DNA of 8,906 nt from an uncultured Rickettsiales bacterium (GTDB taxonomy: Bacteria; Pseudomonadota; Alphaproteobacteria; Rickettsiales; UBA998): positions 1-8,906 of the forward strand of contig CALJMC010000061.1 of NCBI GenBank assembly GCA_937982385.1, written 5' to 3'. Positions 1 through 6,737 of this stretch are shown piece by piece. The notes under the pieces are model-generated. The model made no database searches, was not told the DNA's origin, and worked only from the letters and a program-made list of their open reading frames with translations. A program made the position numbers and the translations under genes. Each line of letters starts with the position of its first letter. The first letter of the stretch is position 1.

Positions 1-621
1 AAAACCACCACTATGCGTATGATCACGGGCTTTGTGGAACCTGACGCAGGTGAAGTATCTATATGTGGCGAAATGATGTCAGAACGTCCCATTGCTGCCA
101 AAGCGCAGATAGGTTACCTGCCCGAAGGCGCGCCACTTTATGGTGAAATGACACCGTTGCAGCTTCTATATTTTTGCGGCAATGCACGTAGCATGACAGG
201 CAATTTCTTGGAAGAACGGCTGCATATCGTGATTGAGCAGCTTGGACTTGAACCAGTTCTGCGTCAACCGATTGAAACACTCTCTAAAGGCTTTAAACGT
301 CGTGTCGGCTTGGCGCAGGCATTGCTTCATGACCCAAAAGTTCTCGTGTTGGATGAGCCAACAGATGGGCTTGACCCCTTGCAAAAACAGGAAGTACGGG
401 CACTTATTCGCGAGATGGCAGCCAGCAAAGCGATTCTTATTTCCACGCATATATTAGAGGAAGTTGAGGCAGTATGTGATCGCGCGGTGATTATTAACCA
501 CGGACATATCATTGCGGATGGCACACCTTCAGACATCAAGAAACATGCAGAAACGCGCTCCTTTGAAAAGGCCTTTCTGTCGTTGATTGCACAAGCGGGA
601 GTTGCTCATGCAGATGCGTAA
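1..621 (+). CDS. ABC-2 type transporter ATP-binding protein, GldA-like (5' partial)
   Basis: This is the nucleotide-binding subunit of an ABC-2 type transporter. It should hydrolyse ATP on the cytoplasmic face of the membrane and power the permease encoded next. The reading frame is open from base 1, and the first residues KTTT are the end of Walker A (GKTTT), so roughly the first 40 residues lie outside the window and the ATG at 13 is internal. The Q-loop region reads GYLPEGAPLY, with Glu at the usual Gln position. The signature is LSKGF (280-294), Walker B is VLVLDEP (340-360), the D-loop is DGLDP, and the switch histidine is in ISTHILEE (His codon 448-450). The order and spacing fit the GldA/DrrA/NosF-like ABC-2 ATPases. 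The stop lies inside the next gene (14-base overlap from the ATG at 608), which implies translational coupling. The family assignment is firm; the transported substrate is unknown. Confidence 0.93.
   Translation, partial: KTTTMRMITGFVEPDAGEVSICGEMMSERPIAAKAQIGYLPEGAPLYGEMTPLQLLYFCGNARSMTGNFLEERLHIVIEQLGLEPVLRQPIETLSKGFKRRVGLAQALLHDPKVLVLDEPTDGLDPLQKQEVRALIREMAASKAILISTHILEEVEAVCDRAVIINHGHIIADGTPSDIKKHAETRSFEKAFLSLIAQAGVAHADA
597..601 (+). promoter_or_regulatory. Ribosome binding site deciding the start of the permease/GldG gene
   Basis: GGGAG sits 6 bases before the ATG at 608, inside the coding sequence of the ABC ATPase. The alternative TTG start at 587 has no comparable purine-rich motif at that distance. 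This favours a 14-base gene overlap rather than 35 bases. Confidence 0.65.
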
Positions 622-3202
622 TGGAGCATGGTCGGTGTTTAGACGTGAAATAGCGAGCTATTTTCAAAGCCCCCTCGCCTATATTTTTATCACTATTTTT
701 GTCATTGCGACCAATAGTTTTACCCTCTTTTTTAGCCGCCTCCTCGAAAATGGAGAGGCGTCACTGCATGGTTTTTTTGGATGGCACCCCTGGCTTTATA
801 CTATGCTCATCCCTGCCATCACCATGCGTTTATGGTCTGAAGAAAAACGCCTTGGCACAATAGAGCTCCTTCATACACTCCCACTCTCTACATGGCAGTT
901 GGTCATCGGAAAATTTATGGCAGCATGGCTATTCACCACCCTCGCAGTGCTTTGCACATTGCCCATGTGGTGGAGCATCGCCTATTTGGGCAACCCCGAT
1001 CATGGGCTTATCATCGCCGGTTATATTGGCAGCATTTTGATGGCAGGAGCCTATGTCGCCATTGGCGCAGCCATCTCAAGTGCGAACTCATCACATGTCA
1101 TCGCCTTCATCATGGGGGTCGCGGTGTGCATGCTGTTCACTATTGCAGGCTCGGCATTGGGCAATGGTTTGTTAGAGCCTTTCTTGCCTAAAAGCATCGT
1201 TGACGCCCTTAGTCAATTTGGTTTTGCCAGTAACTATAATGACATCATCGAAGGATTCGTTGAGTGGCGCAGCATTTTCTATTTCTTCTCCATCATTGCC
1301 TTCGGGTTATGGCTCAACCGATTATTTTTGCTTACTACGCTTGGTAACAACACGTATGCGCTGTTCTCGCTGCCTGTATTGTTAAGCGTGATATGCTTTT
1401 TTTGCGTAAATTTACTCGCCAATATTTGGTTCTCGGGCAAGCAGTTTGATTTCACCGAAGAGAAAAGCTTTACGCTCTCTGAGAATACTAAAAATATCTT
1501 GGCAACGCTTGAAGAACCGCTTTATGTGACACTCTATTATTCTGAAGAACAGGCGAAAGGTCGTCCCGCTATTCAGTCCTATGCGCATCGTGTTAAAGCA
1601 CTCCTCAAAGACTATGCATATTTGTCTGACGGCATGGTGAAACTTAACATCCTCAACCCAACGCCCTTTAGTGATGCAGAGCAGCGTGCGCTTAAACATA
1701 CCATCACAGGTGCCGTGGTTGATAATTTAGATAATAAACTCTATTTTGGCCTGACAGTAAGCAACAGCGTTGATCATAATAAGGTTATCCCTCACTTAGA
1801 CCCAAGCCGCAAAGCCTTTTTAGAATATGACATCACACGTATTCTCTATCAACTCAGTAAGAATACACGCCCAAACATTGGCGTGTTGAGTTGGCTGCCA
1901 ATGCGTCGAGGCATGACTAACACTATGCCGCAACCAGAGAATCCGTGGGTTATTTTGCGACAAATGGAATCACTCTTTAACGTTGAATATTTTCACTTCT
2001 ACAGCACATATATGCATGAAAAGCTGAAAAATGCAGAGCTTGATATAATGATGGTGGTCCACCCATTTGATCTTGATGACAAAACGGCACGCTTTATTCA
2101 CGACTATGTCGTGGGTGGTGGCAAGGCGATATTCTTTGTCGATGGCTATCAGGATAATCGTCAAGTGAAATCAAAATATTCCGACCTAAACAAGATATTC
2201 AAAGCATGGGGCATTTCAAGTACTGCGGCCCATGTGGTCGCAGATCAAGACTATGCCACACACATCACCAAACAAGAAAAAAAGGATCTTGATAGGGACT
2301 ATACCAACATCACATGGTTGAGTATTCCCGACGCGGGGCTCAATGACAATGAGGTTATCACCTCACACCTCACCTCGTTACAGCTTCCCGCCTCAAGCGC
2401 ATTGACCTATACAGCCATGACCAATAACGGTACCCAATGGTCGCCACTTATTGTCAGTAGTAAAAACGCGAGCCTAGTTCCCGCAGAGCATCTCGATGAA
2501 GAAACTCAAATACATGCACTGCTTGATAACTTTAAGAGCAAGAATAGCTATTTCACCCTTGCCGGACGCCTAAGCGGAACCTTGCCAGATTTTTTTGCAG
2601 ATACGCGTGATAAGCCACTCGATATTAAGCCAGCAGAAGTGATTATCGTTGGTGATGCGGACATGCTACGTGATGACACGTGGGTGCGTATAATGAACAC
2701 CAACAAAGGAACCTATCTTAATCGTTTCTCCGATAATGGTGCATTTGCATTGAATGCATTGGATTATCTAACGGGGGCCAAAGACTTAATTTCACTGAGA
2801 AGCCGGAGCCAAAAGAAGCGCTATTTCACGCGCATTCGCGACATTCAAAAACAATCTGAAAGCGACTATCGCGCAAAAGAGAAAGAGGTGGAAATGGACT
2901 TAGAGCGTGCAGTTGAGCAGCTAAGAAGTCTGTCAAAAAATGAGAATAATAGTGATTCTTCGCTTTTGGGAGAAGGTTATCGCGCCGGAACTTCATCACT
3001 TCGTGACGAGATTCACTCCCTTCAAAATGAATTACGCGTTATTCGCACCGCACTCCAGGCCGGCATCAAAACGCTCTCACAACAACTCATCTGGCTAAAT
3101 GTCGGCGTCATTCCATCACTCATTCTCATGCTCGCTTTTATAGTGCCTACACGCCTACGTCGCCGCCCTCACTATGCACCACGTCATAAGGATAGAACGT
3201 AA
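608..3202 (+). CDS. Fused ABC-2 permease / GldG-like auxiliary protein
   Basis: An 864-residue inner-membrane protein that joins two parts often encoded separately. Residues about 10-245 are an ABC-2 permease (GldF/NosY type) with about six hydrophobic segments and the typical motif WSEEKRLGTIELL. A further membrane segment at about 250-273 leads into the GldG part, opened by the hallmark FDFTEEKSFTLSENT (about 280-294). The GldG part is a large, presumably periplasmic, region with further family-like motifs: LEYDITRILYQLS, AEVIIVGDADML and NALDYLTGAKDLISLRSRS. A charged, probably coiled-coil stretch (about 748-825) and a final membrane helix (about 828-847) with a basic cytoplasmic end follow. 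The frame is open from a TTG at 587, but the ATG at 608 is preferred because GGGAG sits 6 bases upstream; ATG 614 is a weaker alternative. The neighbouring ATPase and DUF4340 genes complete the complex. GldG is known from Bacteroidetes gliding; here the function is unassigned. Confidence 0.9.
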   Translation: MQMRNGAWSVFRREIASYFQSPLAYIFITIFVIATNSFTLFFSRLLENGEASLHGFFGWHPWLYTMLIPAITMRLWSEEKRLGTIELLHTLPLSTWQLVIGKFMAAWLFTTLAVLCTLPMWWSIAYLGNPDHGLIIAGYIGSILMAGAYVAIGAAISSANSSHVIAFIMGVAVCMLFTIAGSALGNGLLEPFLPKSIVDALSQFGFASNYNDIIEGFVEWRSIFYFFSIIAFGLWLNRLFLLTTLGNNTYALFSLPVLLSVICFFCVNLLANIWFSGKQFDFTEEKSFTLSENTKNILATLEEPLYVTLYYSEEQAKGRPAIQSYAHRVKALLKDYAYLSDGMVKLNILNPTPFSDAEQRALKHTITGAVVDNLDNKLYFGLTVSNSVDHNKVIPHLDPSRKAFLEYDITRILYQLSKNTRPNIGVLSWLPMRRGMTNTMPQPENPWVILRQMESLFNVEYFHFYSTYMHEKLKNAELDIMMVVHPFDLDDKTARFIHDYVVGGGKAIFFVDGYQDNRQVKSKYSDLNKIFKAWGISSTAAHVVADQDYATHITKQEKKDLDRDYTNITWLSIPDAGLNDNEVITSHLTSLQLPASSALTYTAMTNNGTQWSPLIVSSKNASLVPAEHLDEETQIHALLDNFKSKNSYFTLAGRLSGTLPDFFADTRDKPLDIKPAEVIIVGDADMLRDDTWVRIMNTNKGTYLNRFSDNGAFALNALDYLTGAKDLISLRSRSQKKRYFTRIRDIQKQSESDYRAKEKEVEMDLERAVEQLRSLSKNENNSDSSLLGEGYRAGTSSLRDEIHSLQNELRVIRTALQAGIKTLSQQLIWLNVGVIPSLILMLAFIVPTRLRRRPHYAPRHKDRT

Positions 3203-3203
3203 C

Positions 3204-4292
3204 ATGAAACAATCCACCCTCGTCCGCCTCATCATCATAACAACACTCCTTGTTGGATTGACCTTATTCAGCGTAAAGAAAGAAAGAGTCGCACTTTCCA
3301 CGGGAGAAAATGCAGGCAACATGCTTATTCCAAACCTCGCCACCAGTGCGGCGGGCATCGACCGTATTGCCGTAGGGCGAAAGGATAAATTGCTACATAT
3401 CAGACAAGATGATGACGATAATTGGACACTGATTGAAAAAGACAATCACCCTGTGAGTATCGCCGTACTCAATAAAATATTAGACGCGCTCGCAAGCAGT
3501 GAGATCATTGCTCAAAAAACTGCTAAGCCTGAGCTACTGAAACAGCTTGGACTCACAGAAAAATTAGCGACTCACCTTAAAATTTATCAAGAAGGTGCTA
3601 ATGAGCCAGCGATTGACCTCCTGATTGGTCGCTTCTCACCTGATCAGAATGGCACCTATGTCAAACGCGCAGGCGAAAATAAAAGCTGGGTGGCATCGGG
3701 CAATCTCACACCGCCCATCAAAGCAGTCCATTGGCTTGATCAGCGTCTTTTCTCCCTTCAGCCTCATCACCTTCGCGCCATCACTATTGAGCATTTTCAG
3801 CATGAAGGGAAAGTTGTCACGCTAGAACGCCCAACGCTTGCAAGCCTTTTCTCAATCAATGGCACACCCACAGACCTCACAAACAGCTCGGAGCAATATG
3901 CCATAACTGCACTGCTAAAAGGATTAGACAATGTTGTGTTCTATGATGTGTTGAGCGAAAAAGTTATCACACATAATAAACGCATTAAACGTTATACTAT
4001 CGACACATTTGACGGGTTACGCATTATATTAAGCATGCATGGTGACGTGAATTTATGGACAGAAATGCGTGCCGAATATAAGGAGAATCTTTCACTCTAT
4101 AATACACCCACAGGTAAAATAGCAGATATTGAAAGCATGCATGACAGAGAACGTGCCCTCAAAAATATTGGTCTTTTTCCGCCTGATCTGACCAAGCAAC
4201 GCGTCAATGCAATGAATAAAAAGTCCAAAGGATGGGCGTATCAGATGCCATCAGGCATGATGCAGATGATAAGCAAAGACATCATCAAATAA
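3204..4292 (+). CDS. DUF4340 domain-containing membrane-anchored protein
   Basis: A 362-residue protein with a hydrophobic segment at about residues 7-24 after a short basic start, consistent with an uncleaved anchor or signal sequence, and a long exported part. The pattern fits DUF4340. There is an early strand region ending in NWTLIEKDNHPV, then LLKQLGL, then DLLIGRFSPDQNGTYVKR, then VHWLDQRLFSLQ. A C-terminal copy of the same type of element ends in KGWAYQMP. DUF4340 proteins commonly follow GldG-type genes, so I infer a periplasmic partner of the ABC complex; no catalytic residues are evident. The start at 3204 lies one base after the upstream TAA (TAAcATG), with AAGGAT about 10 bases upstream. 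An in-frame ATG at 3174 would add ten residues and overlap the previous gene by 29 bases, which I think less likely. The last codon ends 2 bases from the stop of the convergent carbonic anhydrase gene. Confidence 0.85.
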   Translation: MKQSTLVRLIIITTLLVGLTLFSVKKERVALSTGENAGNMLIPNLATSAAGIDRIAVGRKDKLLHIRQDDDDNWTLIEKDNHPVSIAVLNKILDALASSEIIAQKTAKPELLKQLGLTEKLATHLKIYQEGANEPAIDLLIGRFSPDQNGTYVKRAGENKSWVASGNLTPPIKAVHWLDQRLFSLQPHHLRAITIEHFQHEGKVVTLERPTLASLFSINGTPTDLTNSSEQYAITALLKGLDNVVFYDVLSEKVITHNKRIKRYTIDTFDGLRIILSMHGDVNLWTEMRAEYKENLSLYNTPTGKIADIESMHDRERALKNIGLFPPDLTKQRVNAMNKKSKGWAYQMPSGMMQMISKDIIK

Positions 4293-4294
4293 GT

Positions 4295-4942
4295 TTAGGA
4301 GGCGAGAAATCTACTTTTCTCAGCATCCCACACCTCGAGCTGCCCCGTTTCTAACGAGAAATACCAGCCATGAAGCTGGAGCGCACCTTCTGTCATACGC
4401 TCTGTCACCCACGGAAAACTCTCGAGATTTTTGAGCGATACGGTAATTGCATTACGTTCACAATCGGTGCATGACTCTTTCGTAACCTCTGCCCCCTTAG
4501 GCAAGCGCGGACGTGCATTATCTGCAATTTTCACCCAAGGATCAATAAAGCTAAACTCATCATTCTTTTCATCATATGCTTTGTCCATTAAGCGACGAAT
4601 ACCGCCACATGCGCTATGTCCCAAGACCACGACATGCTCCACACCCAAATGACGTACCGCAAATTCCAACGCCGCCGAGGTTCCATGGTAACCGCCATCG
4701 TCAGTCTGATAAGGCGGCACAAGGTTTGCCACGTTGCGCACCACAAACATTTCACCAGCAGTTGCATCAAACAAAATACTTGGATCCACACGTGAATCAC
4801 TACATGCAATCACCATCACACGTGGAAATTGCCCTTTAGTCGAAAGCTCGCGATACAGATGTGTGTCTTGTTTAAAATGCTTTTCATGGAATCGCTTAAA
4901 TCCATCAAGCAACCCCTGCGTACCACCCACATGCATTCTCAT
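4295..4942 (-). CDS. Beta-class carbonic anhydrase
   Basis: This is a zinc enzyme that interconverts CO2 and bicarbonate, most likely in the cytoplasm since no signal peptide is visible. The 215 residues match the usual length of bacterial beta-class enzymes. All active-site residues are present. Cys47, Asp49 and Arg51 lie in VIACSDSRVDPS, and His109 and Cys112 lie in GHSACGG; Cys47, His109 and Cys112 are the expected zinc ligands, and Asp49-Arg51 the catalytic dyad. The C-terminal motif GWYFSLETGQLEVWD is also typical of the family. An extra Cys pair (158 and 161) occurs just before the conserved AITVSLKNLESFPWV helix. The ATG overlaps the stop of the oligoendopeptidase gene as ATGA, and GGAG lies 8 bases upstream inside that gene, so coupled translation is likely. 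The physiological role, such as bicarbonate supply or pH balance, cannot be read from the context. Confidence 0.96.
   Translation of the reverse strand: MRMHVGGTQGLLDGFKRFHEKHFKQDTHLYRELSTKGQFPRVMVIACSDSRVDPSILFDATAGEMFVVRNVANLVPPYQTDDGGYHGTSAALEFAVRHLGVEHVVVLGHSACGGIRRLMDKAYDEKNDEFSFIDPWVKIADNARPRLPKGAEVTKESCTDCERNAITVSLKNLESFPWVTERMTEGALQLHGWYFSLETGQLEVWDAEKSRFLAS
4939..4942 (-). promoter_or_regulatory. ATGA stop/start overlap coupling pepF and carbonic anhydrase
   Basis: Read on the - strand the four bases are ATGA: the ATG starts the carbonic anhydrase and the TGA ends pepF. GGAG lies 8 bases upstream of the ATG within pepF. This geometry is commonly associated with termination-reinitiation, so both proteins are probably made from one transcript. 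The arrangement is seen directly; coupling is inferred. Confidence 0.8.
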
Positions 4943-6726
4943 GAGGTTTTCTCCAATTCATCTATATAGCCTGAAATAATATCTAACCCTTGCTGCCAGA
5001 AATCAGGCTTGGAGATATCAATATTAAATGGTGCAAGCAGTTCTTTATGGCGCAATGTGCCACCTGCGCTCAAAAGTTCCATATATTTTTGTTCAAATTC
5101 TTTAGCATTTCCAGCCGTCACTTGGGTCTGGTATTCAGCATAGAGTGCATTCACCAAACAATCACCAAATGCATAAGCATATACATAGAATGGTGAATGA
5201 ATAAAATGCGGGATATACATCCAATAATGAGCATATTCCTCATCAAAGTTCAGAGCAGGCCCGAGGCTCTCGCGCTGTACTTCCATCCATATCTCACCAA
5301 TGCGCGCAGAGGTAAGTTCGCCTAGCTTACGCTCGGCATGGACTCTGGTCTCAAAGCCGCAAAATGCGATTTGGCGCACCACCGTATTAAGCATATCCTC
5401 GACTTTATTCGCGACCATAATGCTGCGACGCTTTGGGTCTTTTTCAGCATTCAAGATACTTTGGAACACGAGTTGCTCACCGAAAACGGAGGCGGTTTCC
5501 GCCAATGTAAGCGGTGTATCTGCCATCAAGGCGCCCTGCTCTGCTGACAACACTTGATGCACACCATGGCCAAGCTCATGCGCCAATGTCATGACATCAC
5601 GTGTTTTTCCTTGAAAATTCACCAGCAAATACGGATGCGCAGATGGCACTGTCGGATGTGCAAATGCCCCTGGTGATTTTCCATCACGCACGGGGGCATC
5701 AATCCAACCCTTATCGAAAAACTCTTTGCCGATCTTTGCCATCTCAGGTGAGAAAGCAGCATAGGCCTCTAGCACCAAGCTCACCGCCTCATCCCAGCTA
5801 TAGAGCGAATCATCATCAGCTGGCAGCGGTGCATTCCTATCCCAATAATTGAGCGTTTCACCACCCAGCCATTTTGCCTTAATCGCATAATAGCGATGTG
5901 ATAAATTCTCATAATTCTTCTCAACGGTCGACAGCAATGTTTCAACCACCTCATCTTCCACCTGATTGCTCACATTGCGTGAACTGATAGGAAGAGGAAA
6001 ACTGCGCCATTTATCTTCAATATCTTTATCTTTGGCCAACGTGTTGGTGATGAGTGAGAATGTCGGCGCATGCTTGCCAAATTCTTGACCAATCACTTTT
6101 GCCGCAGCTTTGCGCACCGCGCCGTCTTTATGCGACATTTTATCCAGAATCTCTGCTGAACTTAAGCGCTCACCTTCAAAGACAAAACGCATATTCGTCA
6201 CCGTTTCATCGAACAAACGTGACCATGCATTACGTCCAGTCGAGGACTTCTCAAGCAACAATGTCTCCAAATCATCCGAGAGTTGATAGGGTTTATAGGC
6301 GCGCACCATATCAAGCCAAGGCCTATAATGACGGAGTTTTTCGCTTTCTGTATAGAGCGCATCAAGCCATGCATCACTTCCGCGATTAATGCTGAGCGTA
6401 AAGAAGAGTGTTTCAGTAGAAAGTTCTGTGACTTCTTCACTAATATTTTGATAAAATTGTGCAATTTGAGGATCACTCATATCACCCGCATAGAGCAATT
6501 GCGCATAGCTCGAAAGCTTGCCGAGCGTGTCTTCAATTGTTTCATAGGCTGTAATCGCTTCTGCCAAACCATCAGCAGATAATAGTTCTATTTTTCCATC
6601 ATAATTTTGCTTGAACAGCTCGGAACGTGCGCGCACATCTTTACTATCTTTTGCAACATCTGGCGCATCAAAGGATGCATATAAATCGGATAAGTCCCAT
6701 ACAGGCAGTGACGTGTGTGCAGTCAT
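4939..6726 (-). CDS. pepF: Oligoendopeptidase F, M3 family metallopeptidase
   Basis: A 595-residue cytoplasmic zinc peptidase expected to cut short oligopeptides, close to the usual length of about 600 for M3B PepF enzymes. The zinc motif HELGH is at residues 383-387 (His383 and His387 as ligands, Glu384 as general base). The third ligand is Glu410 in LTLAETASVFGE. The M3B substrate-loop motif DGKSPGAFAHP is at 348-358. The Tyr-rich region PHFIHSPFYVYAYAFG (506-521) supplies the conserved substrate-contacting tyrosines. The N-terminal half is the helical cap expected for the family. There is no signal peptide. The start at 6726 has AAGGAA a few bases upstream, in the 11-base gap after the preceding gene. 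Its stop overlaps the carbonic anhydrase start. The protein appears intact. I infer a housekeeping role in peptide turnover; whether it also clears cleaved signal peptides cannot be told from the sequence. Confidence 0.95.
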   Translation of the reverse strand: MTAHTSLPVWDLSDLYASFDAPDVAKDSKDVRARSELFKQNYDGKIELLSADGLAEAITAYETIEDTLGKLSSYAQLLYAGDMSDPQIAQFYQNISEEVTELSTETLFFTLSINRGSDAWLDALYTESEKLRHYRPWLDMVRAYKPYQLSDDLETLLLEKSSTGRNAWSRLFDETVTNMRFVFEGERLSSAEILDKMSHKDGAVRKAAAKVIGQEFGKHAPTFSLITNTLAKDKDIEDKWRSFPLPISSRNVSNQVEDEVVETLLSTVEKNYENLSHRYYAIKAKWLGGETLNYWDRNAPLPADDDSLYSWDEAVSLVLEAYAAFSPEMAKIGKEFFDKGWIDAPVRDGKSPGAFAHPTVPSAHPYLLVNFQGKTRDVMTLAHELGHGVHQVLSAEQGALMADTPLTLAETASVFGEQLVFQSILNAEKDPKRRSIMVANKVEDMLNTVVRQIAFCGFETRVHAERKLGELTSARIGEIWMEVQRESLGPALNFDEEYAHYWMYIPHFIHSPFYVYAYAFGDCLVNALYAEYQTQVTAGNAKEFEQKYMELLSAGGTLRHKELLAPFNIDISKPDFWQQGLDIISGYIDELEKTS

Positions 6727-6737
6727 TTCTATTCCTT

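Noticed and set aside
2223..2243. Inverted repeat CTGCG...CGCAG within the GldG-like region.
   Set aside because: A five-base stem with an 11-base loop deep in a conserved coding region; expected by chance.
4032..4144. Two copies of AGCATGCATG about 103 bases apart in the DUF4340 gene.
   Set aside because: Only two copies, self-complementary core, both within coding sequence; no further copies or spacing pattern to suggest a functional site.
4304..4321. Inverted repeat GAGAAA-6-TTTCTC at the convergent junction, considered as a terminator.
   Set aside because: Only six mostly A/T pairs, no T-run after it on either strand, and it lies within the last codons of the carbonic anhydrase gene.
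4576..4839. Several + strand open frames opposite the carbonic anhydrase and pepF genes.
   Set aside because: They lie antisense to genes with complete active-site motifs, have no family resemblance and no supporting ribosome binding sites.
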